From an uncultured Lachnoclostridium sp. (GTDB lineage Bacteria; Bacillota; Clostridia; Lachnospirales; Lachnospiraceae), in the NCBI GenBank assembly GCA_930986645.1, contig CAKNJS010000020.1:1-44252 (forward strand): 44,252 bases of DNA, written 5' to 3'. The notes under the pieces are model-generated. The model made no database searches and was not told the DNA's origin. It saw only the letters and a program-made list of their open reading frames with translations. Position numbers and translations under genes: made by a program. Below, piece by piece: positions 8,029-15,663 of the stretch (its first letter is position 1; each line of letters starts with the position of its first letter).

Positions 8029-9549
8029 ATGGGCGAATATTTGTTGGGAATTGACATCGGGACGAGCGCCTGCAAGATTGCCGTGTTTACAAGAGACGGA
8101 CAGGCAGCGGCATCCGGAAACGGTGATTATCCGGTGTATTATCCTCATCCGGGATGGGCAGAGCAGAATCCGGACGAATGGTGGGATGCTGTGTGCAGAA
8201 CAATACCGGAAGTACTGAAGAAAGGCGGGATCGACCCGTCTGAGATCAAAGGTGTAGGGATTGACGGGCAGAGTTGGTCGGCGATCGCAGTAGACCGCGA
8301 GGGAAATGTCCTTACCAACACACCGATCTGGATGGATACAAGAGCAGTTGATATCTGTGACGAGTATAATGAAAAGATCGGAAAGGAAAAGATATTTGAA
8401 CTGTGCGGGAATCCGCTCCAGCCGTCATATACAACCCCGAAGATTATCTGGTATCAGAGAAATCTTCCGGAAGTTTATAAAAAAACATATAAGATCCTGC
8501 AGTCAAACAGCTTTATCGCGTACAGACTGACCGGTGTGTTCAGTCAGGATCTTTCGCAGGGATACGGGCTGCACTGCTTTGATATGCGAAAGGGATGCTG
8601 GAATGAAGAAATGTGCAGAGCTTTCGGTTTTTCGCCGGATATACTGCCGGAGATCCATGCCTGCCATGATATCGTCGGGACGGTGACAAAAGAGGCAGCG
8701 GCACAGTGCGGTCTGGCAGAGGGTACACCGGTGGCAGCAGGAGGACTGGATGCGGCGTGCGGTACGCTGGGGGCCGGCGTTATCCACAGCGGAGAGACGC
8801 AGGAACAGGGCGGACAGGCAGGCGGAATGAGCATCTGCACCGATACATATCAGGCGGATGAACGGCTGATTCTCGGGTATCACGTAATCCCCGGACACTG
8901 GCTTCTGCAGGGCGGAACGACCGGAGGCGGGGGAGTGATGCGCTGGCTGGAGAGAGAGTTCGGCGCCTTCGAGAGGGAAGAAGGAAAAAGACAGGGAAAG
9001 AGTTCCCTTGACCTGTTCAATGAAGAGGCGGCGGCAGTGGCGCCGGGAAGTGACGGCCTGATCTTCCTGCCGTATATGTCCGGAGAAAGAACCCCCATCT
9101 GGGATCCGGACGCCAAGGGCGTATATTACGGCATTGATTTCAGTAAGACAAAAGGACACTTCATCCGTTCGGCTATGGAAGGAACTGCATATGCACTCAA
9201 GCATAATCTTGATGCAGCGGAGGAAGCAGGTGCAAAGGTGACTGTGATGCGTGCGATGGGCGGATCAGCAAACTCCCTGCTCTGGACACAGATCAAATCC
9301 GATATTACAGGCAAACCGATCATCGTTCCGTCATCCGATACGGCAACCACACTGGGAGCAGTGATACTGGCGGGAGTCGGAACCGGTATGTATGCGGATT
9401 TTGAAGAGGCAGTCAACCTGACAGTGAGGGATCAGAGAGCCCATGAGCCGGATCAGAAAAAACGTGATGTATACGATGAAAATTACAATACATATATAGA
9501 ACTTTATCAGCAGTTAAAAGGTATCATGAAAAAAAGAGGAGGCAGATAA
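8029..9549 (+). CDS. FGGY-family sugar/polyol kinase (xylulokinase-like)
   Basis: A 506-residue kinase of the FGGY family, nearest in appearance to xylulokinases. The N-terminal lobe carries GIDIGTSACKIAVF (phosphate-binding loop), WAEQNPDEWW, GIDGQSW and WMDTRA. The catalytic Asp is in GGLDAACGTLGAG (about residue 240). The C-terminal lobe has LPYMSGERTPIWDPDAKG and the adenine-binding RAMGGSANSLLWTQ. FGGY enzymes act on ketoses and on polyols, so the substrate cannot be read from sequence. In this operon, phosphorylation of a hexitol to feed the neighbouring dehydrogenase is a reasonable idea. The gene starts 21 nt after the repressor gene with AAAGGAG, and stops 2 nt before the next start. 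Confidence 0.9.
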   Translation: MGEYLLGIDIGTSACKIAVFTRDGQAAASGNGDYPVYYPHPGWAEQNPDEWWDAVCRTIPEVLKKGGIDPSEIKGVGIDGQSWSAIAVDREGNVLTNTPIWMDTRAVDICDEYNEKIGKEKIFELCGNPLQPSYTTPKIIWYQRNLPEVYKKTYKILQSNSFIAYRLTGVFSQDLSQGYGLHCFDMRKGCWNEEMCRAFGFSPDILPEIHACHDIVGTVTKEAAAQCGLAEGTPVAAGGLDAACGTLGAGVIHSGETQEQGGQAGGMSICTDTYQADERLILGYHVIPGHWLLQGGTTGGGGVMRWLEREFGAFEREEGKRQGKSSLDLFNEEAAAVAPGSDGLIFLPYMSGERTPIWDPDAKGVYYGIDFSKTKGHFIRSAMEGTAYALKHNLDAAEEAGAKVTVMRAMGGSANSLLWTQIKSDITGKPIIVPSSDTATTLGAVILAGVGTGMYADFEEAVNLTVRDQRAHEPDQKKRDVYDENYNTYIELYQQLKGIMKKRGGR

Positions 9550-9551
9550 AC

Positions 9552-10601
9552 ATGAAAGCAGCTGTTGTATGTGCAAATGAGGATGTACGTTATATGGATT
9601 ATGAAGAGCCGGTGCCGGGGCCGGGAGAAGTCAAGGTAAAAGTAAAGGCTTCCGGTATCTGCGGTTCAGATATCCCGCGTGTACTCAATCACGGAGTACA
9701 CTTCTACCCGATCGTTCTCGGACATGAATTTGCAGGAGATGTAGTGGAAGTCGGAGAGGGCGTAACAAAAGTAAAAGTCGGAGACCATGTATCCGGAGCT
9801 CCGCTGAAACCGTGTATGAAATGCGATGACTGCCAGAACGGTAATTTTTCCCTGTGCAAGCATTACAGCTTCATCGGTTCCAGAGAGCAGGGAAGCAATG
9901 CAGACTATGTGGTGATCCCGGAACAGAATGCAGTTGTATATGACGCCTCCATCCCCTATGAGCAGGCAGCTATGTTTGAGCCCGCCACAGTCGCTCTTCA
10001 CGGTGTATATCAGAACGATTATCAGGGCGGACAGTATGTTGCTATCTTAGGCGGCGGAACTGTCGGAATGTTTACTATGCAGTGGACAAAGATATTCGGA
10101 TCGAAAAAGGTCGTTGTGTTTGATATCAGTGATGCAAGACTGGAGCTTGCAAAACGCCTTGGCGCAGATGAAGTGATCAATACAACAGAAGAAGGCTTTA
10201 TGGAGAAGGCGATGGCTATCACAGGCGGAAAGGGATACGGATATGTATTCGAGACAGCTGGACAGGTGCCGACTATGCAGGAGGCTTTCCGACTTGCCGC
10301 GAATAAAGCTCATGTCTGCTTCATCGGAACGCCGCATGAGACGCTGTCATTTACACAGGATCTCTGGGAGCAGATGAACCGTAAGGAATTCAAGCTGACA
10401 GGATCATGGATGTCCTACAGCGCGCCGTTCCCGGGCAAAGAGTGGGAGCTTACAGCACACTATTTTGCAACAGGCCAGCTGAAATTTGACGAGGGATTTA
10501 TTTACAAGAAAATGCCTATGAGTCAGGCACAGGAAGCATTCCAGATGTTTAAGACACCGGGGCTGGTCAAAGGAAAACTGATGCTGGTCAATGAGGATTA
10601 G
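9552..10601 (+). CDS. gatD: Zn-dependent dehydrogenase, galactitol-1-phosphate 5-dehydrogenase-like
   Basis: A 349-residue medium-chain dehydrogenase. The catalytic Zn site is visible as ICGSD (Cys about 37), GHEF (His/Glu about 57-58) and EPATVALH (Glu about 143). The structural Zn site is the four-cysteine stretch CMKCDDCQNGNFSLC. A Rossmann motif, GGGTVGM, lies near 170. The motif GSWMSYSAPFPGKEWE near 290 closely resembles GSWMNYSSPWPGQEWE of E. coli GatD, which oxidises galactitol 1-phosphate to tagatose 6-phosphate with NAD. This supports a hexitol-phosphate substrate. It lies between two kinases in a tightly packed operon. Confidence 0.85.
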   Translation: MKAAVVCANEDVRYMDYEEPVPGPGEVKVKVKASGICGSDIPRVLNHGVHFYPIVLGHEFAGDVVEVGEGVTKVKVGDHVSGAPLKPCMKCDDCQNGNFSLCKHYSFIGSREQGSNADYVVIPEQNAVVYDASIPYEQAAMFEPATVALHGVYQNDYQGGQYVAILGGGTVGMFTMQWTKIFGSKKVVVFDISDARLELAKRLGADEVINTTEEGFMEKAMAITGGKGYGYVFETAGQVPTMQEAFRLAANKAHVCFIGTPHETLSFTQDLWEQMNRKEFKLTGSWMSYSAPFPGKEWELTAHYFATGQLKFDEGFIYKKMPMSQAQEAFQMFKTPGLVKGKLMLVNED

Positions 10602-10613
10602 GAGGCTTTTGAT

Positions 10614-11543
10614 ATGATACTGACAGTGACACTGAATGCCGCGATCGATAAACGGTATGTGGTAGACGGATTTCAGGTCGGAGAGGTGAACCGTGTCAGA
10701 GAATGTGCCTATACTCCGGGAGGAAAGGGACTTAATGTCTCCAAGCCGGCATCCATTGCCGGTGCGGATGTGACAGCTACCGGATTTGTCGGTGGACACG
10801 CGGGCAATTATATTGTGGATTCTCTGAAACCATTCGGCATTAAAAGCGAATTTTATCACATGGAGGCTGAGAGCCGTTCATGCATCAATATTTGGGATGA
10901 AGTAAATCATGTGCAGACGGAGTTCCTCGAACCCGGATTTACCGTTTCAGAAGAAGATTTTCAGAAATTCGAAGAAAAGTTTTCGGGTCTGGTGAAGACA
11001 GCAGATGTCGTAGCGATGTCCGGAAGTGTCCCGAAAGGACTGGACGGAACCGCTTACCAGCGGCTTGTGAAGATCTGTAAGAATGCCGGAAAACCGGTTA
11101 TTCTGGATACGAGCGGAAAGCTTCTGGAGATGGGAATTGAAGCGTGTCCGACGATGATCAAGCCGAATATCGATGAGATCCGGATGCTTACAGGAAAGTC
11201 CTGTGACCATATGGAGGATATGATCGAAGCGGCAAAGGAAATCCATAAGAAAGGCGTGGACATTGTTGCTGTTTCTCTTGGAGGCGACGGCTCATTTGTA
11301 GTATGCGGCGAGGGAATCTTCCGTGCGGAGGTTCCGAAGATCGATGCTGTCAACACCGTGGGATGCGGGGATTCTATGATTGCAGGATATGCACTGGGAA
11401 TCAGTGAAGGACTTTCTGTCAAAGAGACTCTCAGGAAAGCCAGCGCCATTTCAGCGGCAGCAGCTCTGAGAGAAGAGACCGGATTCTTTGTAAAGGAAGA
11501 TATGGAACGTATTCTTCCACAGGTAAAGATCACTGAGCTGTGA
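10614..11543 (+). CDS. PfkB-family hexose-phosphate kinase (1-PFK / tagatose-6-P kinase type)
   Basis: A 309-residue ribokinase-fold kinase of the 1-phosphofructokinase/LacC group: MILTVTLNAAIDK at the start, the substrate-binding TPGGKGLNVSK near 39-49, LEPG near 107, KPNIDEI near 185 and the catalytic NTVGCGDSMIAGY near 250 (the usual GAGDS is GCGDS here). It should convert tagatose 6-phosphate (or fructose 1-phosphate) to the 1,6-bisphosphate that the first gene's aldolase cleaves. It starts 12 nt after gatD with AGGAGGC. A hairpin, CCGAATCAT/ATGGTTCGG (11581-11605), sits in the 91-nt gap to the next gene and may tune downstream expression. Confidence 0.88.
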   Translation: MILTVTLNAAIDKRYVVDGFQVGEVNRVRECAYTPGGKGLNVSKPASIAGADVTATGFVGGHAGNYIVDSLKPFGIKSEFYHMEAESRSCINIWDEVNHVQTEFLEPGFTVSEEDFQKFEEKFSGLVKTADVVAMSGSVPKGLDGTAYQRLVKICKNAGKPVILDTSGKLLEMGIEACPTMIKPNIDEIRMLTGKSCDHMEDMIEAAKEIHKKGVDIVAVSLGGDGSFVVCGEGIFRAEVPKIDAVNTVGCGDSMIAGYALGISEGLSVKETLRKASAISAAAALREETGFFVKEDMERILPQVKITEL

Positions 11544-11634
11544 TCCGGCAGCCTAAATAGCAGATGAGTTGTTTATCATGCCGAATCATGCGTTGTATGG
11601 TTCGGGTAAATAAAGATATTATAAGGAGGAAAAG

Positions 11635-12651
11635 ATGGGAGAATTTATTGATCCGGCTATCGTGCCGAAAATGAAAGTTTATACCGGCGAAGAAATCCCG
11701 GGAATCGGAATGGGGACTTTCGGTTCTGACCGTGTCAGCCCGGAAGAGGTGTCAAATGCAGTAGCAGGGGCAATCCGCTGCGGTTACAGAATGTTTGACT
11801 GTGCTGCATGTTACGGAAACGAGGATCAGATCGGAAAAGTATTTAAAGATGCCTTTGATGAGGGCGTTGTTGAGAGAAAAGATCTGTTTATTATGACAAA
11901 GGTCTGGAATGATATGCATAGAAAAGTAGAGGAGTCCTGCCGTAAGAGTATTGCAGACCTTCAGTGTGATTACATCGACCTTTTCTATATCCACTGGCCG
12001 TTCCCGAACTATCATGCACCGGGATGTGATGTGGATTCCAGAAATCCTGATTCAAAACCGTTCAGCACAGATGAGTTTATGGATACATACAGACAGTGTG
12101 AAGATCTGGTGGAAAAGGGACTGATCCGCAATATCGGAATCTCCAATATGACGATTCCGAAACTGGAGGCAGTGCTTCCTCTTATGAAGATAAAGCCGAT
12201 CGCATGTGAGTTGGAGCTCCATCCATGTTTCCAGCAGAAAGAGCTTTGCGACTATCTTGCTGCTCATGATATTCAGGTGGTAGGCTATATGCCGCTGGGC
12301 TCACCGCAGAGACCGGAGAGAGATATTATGCCGGAGGATATCGCAGACATGGAGATGCCTGAGATGAAAGAGATTGCAGCTGCTCATAACTGTCATCCGG
12401 CGCTGATCTGCCTGAAATGGTCCCATCAGCTGGGCGCAATCCCGATCCCGTTCTCCGTACGTGAGAAGAATTATGTAAGCAATCTTAAGTCACTGACAGA
12501 GGATCCGCTTACGGATGAAGAGATGGCAAAAATTGCCACATTGGAGAGAAACAACCGTCTTGTAAAAGGTCAGGTATTCCTCTGGCCGGGAGCAAACGAC
12601 TGGCATGATCTCTGGGATGAAGATGGAAAGATTGTAACAGCAGAAGCGTAA
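11635..12651 (+). CDS. Aldo/keto reductase, xylose/aldose-reductase-like
   Basis: A 338-residue NAD(P)H-dependent TIM-barrel reductase. The catalytic tetrad can be seen: Asp and Tyr in FDCAACYGNE (about residues 48 and 53), Lys in MTKVW (about 83) and His in YIHWP (about 119). The cofactor region IPIPFSVREKNYVSN near 275 matches the family's IPKS..R..NI. Reduction of an aldose to the alditol is the expected chemistry; the exact substrate is unknown. It is the last gene of the operon, with an AAGGAGGAAAAG site. The C-terminal extension (LWPGANDWHDLWDEDG) is unlike short bacterial AKRs. Confidence 0.87.
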   Translation: MGEFIDPAIVPKMKVYTGEEIPGIGMGTFGSDRVSPEEVSNAVAGAIRCGYRMFDCAACYGNEDQIGKVFKDAFDEGVVERKDLFIMTKVWNDMHRKVEESCRKSIADLQCDYIDLFYIHWPFPNYHAPGCDVDSRNPDSKPFSTDEFMDTYRQCEDLVEKGLIRNIGISNMTIPKLEAVLPLMKIKPIACELELHPCFQQKELCDYLAAHDIQVVGYMPLGSPQRPERDIMPEDIADMEMPEMKEIAAAHNCHPALICLKWSHQLGAIPIPFSVREKNYVSNLKSLTEDPLTDEEMAKIATLERNNRLVKGQVFLWPGANDWHDLWDEDGKIVTAEA

Positions 12652-12674
12652 TTAAGAAAAATACTGTCAAATAC

Positions 12675-12703
12675 TTGAAATATCTGCTTTAATCTGATAA
12701 TAT
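12675..12703 (+). promoter_or_regulatory. Promoter of a candidate small RNA
   Basis: TTGAAA (12675-12680) and TAATAT (12698-12703) with 17-bp spacing, directly after the reductase gene. The predicted start is near 12710. Confidence 0.6.
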
Positions 12704-12709
12704 ACTATT

Positions 12710-12787
12710 GTTGAAACCGGCAGAGCCGGAAGCAGAACAATACAGACAGTCCGAAGAGGGATAACATTTGGTTATCCCTCTTTTTTT
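12710..12787 (+). ncRNA. Candidate small RNA of about 78 nt
   Basis: Between a good promoter and a good terminator lies a short stretch with no open reading frame. It contains a compact hairpin, CCGGC-AGA-GCCGG (about 12717-12729), a single-stranded middle (AAGCAGAACAATACAGACAG), and the terminator hairpin. This is the architecture of a trans-acting sRNA. The alternative is that the terminator only ends the upstream operon and the promoter match is chance. Confidence 0.4.
12754..12787 (+). terminator. Intrinsic terminator after the polyol operon / sRNA
   Basis: A 12-bp stem, AAGAGGGATAAC (12754-12765) with GTTATCCCTCTT (from 12771), runs into seven T. Confidence 0.9.
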
Positions 12788-12859
12788 GTATAGGCAGCGA
12801 GCCGGAGCCCGGGCCTGCCCGGAACCTCGGAATCCGCATACAATCCCGGACTGTATGTT

Positions 12860-12888
12860 TTGACATTTACGGTGAGTTTGAGTGTAAA
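12860..12888 (+). promoter_or_regulatory. Promoter of the HPr-like gene
   Basis: TTGACA (12860-12865) and TGTAAA (12883-12888) spaced by 17 bp. The predicted leader is under 20 nt. A CATACA/TGTATG hairpin lies just upstream, near 12837-12857. Confidence 0.5.
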
Positions 12889-12911
12889 CAGAATGTGAGG
12901 AGGCAGATACT

Positions 12912-13139
12912 ATGAGAAAGACAATGAATATCCGTTTTGAATCCTACGATATGATCGAGAGATTTTCCAAAGATATTGCAGATGCAAAAGGTGAGTTTGA
13001 TCTTGTCTCGGGAAAAAGAAAGGTGGATGCAAAATCTTTTCTTGGTATCTTCAGTCTGGATCTCTCGAAGCCTTTAGTGCTGGATGCAGTAACAGATGAA
13101 GTTGAAATATTTGATAAATTCAGTGCTTATCAGATATAA
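12912..13139 (+). CDS. HPr-like domain protein lacking the active-site histidine
   Basis: A 75-residue protein. The centre, VDAKSFLGIFSLDLSKPL, aligns with the HPr segment around regulatory Ser46 (VNLKSIMGVMSLGIAKG), and the preceding YDMIERFSKDIADAKGEFDL matches the first helix and second strand. The loop that normally carries His15 (GIHARPA) is absent, and the protein has no histidine at all, so it cannot accept phosphate from enzyme I. A serine at the Ser46 position is kept, so HPr-kinase-type regulation is conceivable. Such His-less HPr-like proteins are known in Clostridia but their role is not established. It has its own promoter and a GAGGAGG site. Confidence 0.75.
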   Translation: MRKTMNIRFESYDMIERFSKDIADAKGEFDLVSGKRKVDAKSFLGIFSLDLSKPLVLDAVTDEVEIFDKFSAYQI

Positions 13140-13195
13140 AATAACAGCATATGGCTGAAGTGTTATAAAAAAAAGAGTGTAATCGGTTTTTCCCC

Positions 13196-13224
13196 TTGAC
13201 AAATCCGTCTGACACGTTTACCAT
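13196..13224 (+). promoter_or_regulatory. Promoter of the binding-protein gene
   Basis: TTGACA (13196-13201), 17 bp, TACCAT (13219-13224). It overlaps the apparent 5' end of the longer open frame, which supports translation starting at 13259 rather than 13196. Confidence 0.6.
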
Positions 13225-13258
13225 AAAATCGTTAGCATTTTATCAAGGAGGAGTTATT

Positions 13259-14440
13259 ATGAAAATGTTAAAAAAAGCTGCAAGCATTGCACTTGCATCA
13301 GCTATGGTATTTTCACTGGCTGCATGTGGAAGCAATGGCGGCGGAAGTGATGAAGGAAATTCTGACGCAACAACGTTTAAGATCGGCGGCATTGGACCGA
13401 TCACAGGAGACACAGCAATTTATGGTACTGCTGTTCAGAACGGTATCCAGCTGGCTGTAGATGAGATCAACGCAGACGGCGGTATCAACGGATATCAGAT
13501 CGAGTATAAGTTTGAAGATGATCAGAGTGATTCTGAAAAATCCGTTAACGCATACAATACTCTGAAAGACTGGGGTATGCAGATGCTGGTCGGAACAGTC
13601 ACATCTACACCGTGTACAGCAGTTGTTGAGGAAACACACGCTGATAATATGTTCCAGCTTACACCGTCAGCTACAGCTGTAGATAGTATCCAGTATGACA
13701 ATGCATTCCGTATGTGCTTCTCTGACCCGAGTCAGGGTACAGTTTCTGCCGATTATATCGCAGACAACGGACTTGCAACAAAAGTAGCTGTTATCTATGA
13801 CAGTTCTGACACATACTCAACAGGTATCTATCAGAACTTTGCTTCAGAGGCAGAGACAAAAGGACTTGATATCGTTGCTGCAGAGGCATTTACAAAAGAC
13901 AGCAACACAGATTTCTCAGTACAGATCCAGAAGGCAAAAGACGGCGGAGCAGAGCTTGTCTTCCTTCCGATTTATTACCAGCAGGCTTCCCTGATCCTTG
14001 CACAGGCCGACAGAGCAGGATTTGCTCCGAAGTGGTTCGGTGTTGATGGTATGGACGGACTGCTTGATGTAGACGGATTTGATGCATCTCTTGCGGAGGG
14101 ACTGATGTTCCTGACACCGTTTACACCGGATGCAGAGGATGAGGCAACTCAGACATTTGTTGCAAATTATGAGAAAGAGTTCGGCGATACACCGATCCAG
14201 TTCGCAGCAGATGCATATGACTGTATGTATGTGATCAAGGCGGCAGCCGAGAAAGCTGACATCACACCGGATATGAGCATCTCTGATATTTGTGATGCTA
14301 TGAAAGGTGCTATGACAGAGATTACGATTGACGGCCTTACAGGAAAACAGATCACATGGGGCGAAGATGGCGAGCCGTCTAAAGAGCCTACAGTTGTGGT
14401 TATAGAGGATGGAGCTTACAAAGTCCTTCAGGCTGAGTAA
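13259..14440 (+). CDS. Amino-acid-type ABC transporter substrate-binding lipoprotein (LivJ/K family)
   Basis: A 393-residue lipoprotein: signal peptide and lipobox LAAC at about residues 19-22, a Gly/Ser/Asn linker, then a type I periplasmic-binding fold of the branched-chain amino acid group (IGGIGPITGDTAIYGTAVQNGIQLAVDEIN, VGTVTSTPCTAVVEE, KVAVIYDSSDTYSTGIYQNF, FAADAYDCMYVIKAA). It should capture an amino acid or related small solute outside the membrane. No permease or ATPase gene is nearby, so it is an orphan here: the membrane partners must be elsewhere, or it works as a sensor. The start at 13259 follows AAGGAGGAG; an in-frame ATG at 13196 would lie inside the promoter. Confidence 0.9.
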   Translation: MKMLKKAASIALASAMVFSLAACGSNGGGSDEGNSDATTFKIGGIGPITGDTAIYGTAVQNGIQLAVDEINADGGINGYQIEYKFEDDQSDSEKSVNAYNTLKDWGMQMLVGTVTSTPCTAVVEETHADNMFQLTPSATAVDSIQYDNAFRMCFSDPSQGTVSADYIADNGLATKVAVIYDSSDTYSTGIYQNFASEAETKGLDIVAAEAFTKDSNTDFSVQIQKAKDGGAELVFLPIYYQQASLILAQADRAGFAPKWFGVDGMDGLLDVDGFDASLAEGLMFLTPFTPDAEDEATQTFVANYEKEFGDTPIQFAADAYDCMYVIKAAAEKADITPDMSISDICDAMKGAMTEITIDGLTGKQITWGEDGEPSKEPTVVVIEDGAYKVLQAE

Positions 14441-14918
14441 ATTCGTGATTGACGGAGAGACATTTCTTCGGTAAAACGTCCGAAAATTATTCGGAGACAG
14501 TGGATTAATATACGTATCCGGATCAGGCGGAGTTGCAATGCTTCCGGCTCCGGTTACAAAAGGAAGATAAACTAATAACCCTGAAATATAGCTGAAAACA
14601 ATCAGCCGAGCGAACAACTCGCGATGCTTAAACAAGTTCGCCCGGCTGATTAACGCTATATCTCAGGGTTAAAGTTTATCTAACCTTTCTCCACAGTCAC
14701 CGTCCGCATTACAATTCCGCCTGATCCGAAAGATGCATTATATCGGCTGTATCCGTTTGATTTTCTTCGCTCTTCCTATGGGGAGCCTCTTCGACAATTG
14801 CAGAATTTATAGAAAATTGGTCGAAAGAGTGAACTTTATTGACTTTGTTCCCATCTCCGTCCGTCTTCGGACCTTATCCCCATCGGCATTTAGTCCGACA
14901 AACAAGAAATTTTTTATT
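14441..14918. other. Structured intergenic region between convergent genes (478 bp)
   Basis: No convincing gene. The left two thirds are a long degenerate inverted repeat (listed separately). The right third contains further hairpin-forming pairs: CTCTTCGAC..AATT with AATTGGTCGAAAGAG (about 14790-14830) and GTCCG-TCTT-CGGAC (14859-14872). Short open frames on both strands run through the repeat and are interrupted. Confidence 0.6.
14519..14728. repeat. Long imperfect inverted repeat, two head-to-head copies
   Basis: Outer arms CGGATCAGGCGGA (14519-14531) and TCCGCCTGATCCG (14716-14728) are perfect. Inner arms around the 20-nt centre (14616-14635) pair AATCAGCCGAGCGAAC with GTTCGCCCGGCTGATT, with one mismatch. 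Between them, GATAAAC/GTTTATC and AACCCTGAAATATAGC/GCTATATCTCAGGGTT also pair. Weaker similarity continues outward to about 14480 and 14775. Read from the centre outward both arms suggest the same peptide (RLI..YISGL, then PPDP), with a small deletion and a stop in the right arm, so they look like two decayed copies of one sequence. Confidence 0.7.
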
Positions 14919-15488
14919 TTAGCTGCTCTGCTTTCTTATTGAAGCCCGCAGTTTTGGACCGATAATTGCCGCTATAATGATTTTGACCGCATCTCCCGGC
15001 AGATACGGCAGTACACCGATCGCCAGAGCCGCGATAAAGCTCTGCCCTGTCTGCCATGCCAGCCATGCTGTCCCAAAGACATAGCATACCGCCATTCCGA
15101 GGATCATTCCCGGGATGGCGGTATATTTTTTCCCGGGGAAGTGTTCGAGAAAGAATCCCTGTATGAGGGCCAGCAGGATAAAACCGGCCAGATAGCCGCC
15201 GGTGGGACCGGCTAACTTTGCCAGTCCGCCGCTGAATGAAGAGAAAACAGGGAGCCCGGCAGCTCCCAGCATGAGATACAGGATCACGCAGACTGAAGCA
15301 GATTTCATCCCCAGTATGTAAACGGCTAAAAAGATTATAAAGTTTGTAAGAGAAAGAGGAACCGGACTGACGGGAATTGGAATAGAAAACGGGGCGGCGA
15401 TGCAGATTACGGCTGTCATAAGACCGATTACGGTAATATTCTTTGTCTTGTTCGCTTGATCATATATACTGTTAGCATTGTCTTTCAT
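14919..15488 (-). CDS. bioY: Biotin transporter BioY (ECF S component)
   Basis: A 189-residue membrane protein with about six hydrophobic segments and BioY signatures: TAVICIAAPFSIPIPVSPVPLSL near the start, GAAGLPVFSSFSGGLAKLAGPTGGYLAGF in the middle (the biotin-binding loop region) and VLPYLPGDAVKIIIAAIIG at the end. It binds biotin and works with the general ECF energising module encoded elsewhere. The upstream sequence AAAGGTG fits the ATG at 15488 (spacing 7) better than the ATG at 15494. The gene stands alone and is preceded by a BirA-like operator, so biotin should repress it. Confidence 0.93.
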   Translation of the reverse strand: MKDNANSIYDQANKTKNITVIGLMTAVICIAAPFSIPIPVSPVPLSLTNFIIFLAVYILGMKSASVCVILYLMLGAAGLPVFSSFSGGLAKLAGPTGGYLAGFILLALIQGFFLEHFPGKKYTAIPGMILGMAVCYVFGTAWLAWQTGQSFIAALAIGVLPYLPGDAVKIIIAAIIGPKLRASIRKQSS

Positions 15489-15529
15489 AGTCATACACCT
15501 TTCATATACGAAAATTCATCTCGGTTAGC

Positions 15530-15558
15530 AGTATAGAGAATAAAACGAAGAATGTCAA
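15530..15558 (-). promoter_or_regulatory. bioY promoter
   Basis: On the minus strand, TTGACA (15558-15553), 17 bp, TATACT (15535-15530). Confidence 0.75.
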
Positions 15559-15582
15559 CTACTAATTTATATAGGTTAACAA
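15552..15582. promoter_or_regulatory. BirA-type biotin operator over the bioY -35 box
   Basis: On the minus strand, TTGTTAACC is followed by a 13-14 nt spacer and AGTTGACAT. This matches the known BirA operator layout (TTGTTAACC, spacer of about 14, GGTTAACAA) with two changes in the right half, which doubles as the -35 box. Binding would block RNA polymerase. The site also lies about 20 bp upstream of the divergent glycosidase promoter. Confidence 0.65.
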
Positions 15583-15599
15583 TTCGAACGCAATCTTAT

Positions 15600-15628
15600 T
15601 TGACACTGGAAAGACATGACGATAGAAT
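15600..15628 (+). promoter_or_regulatory. Promoter of the GH78-like gene
   Basis: TTGACA (15600-15605), 17 bp, TAGAAT (15623-15628). The predicted start near 15635 lies past the first in-frame ATG (15616), so that ATG cannot be the main start. Confidence 0.7.
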
Positions 15629-15663
15629 TGGATAAAGAATACCGAACAGGAGGCGGAAATACC

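Noticed and set aside
13916-14635. 239-codon minus-strand frame antisense to the binding-protein gene
   Set aside because: Mostly a shadow of the plus-strand gene. Its first 60 codons do cross the degenerate inverted repeat and are treated there as a possible fossil, not as a gene.
14733-14942. 69-codon plus-strand frame at the right of the inverted repeat
   Set aside because: No ribosome site, no recognisable family, and it runs into the bioY 3' end on the opposite strand.
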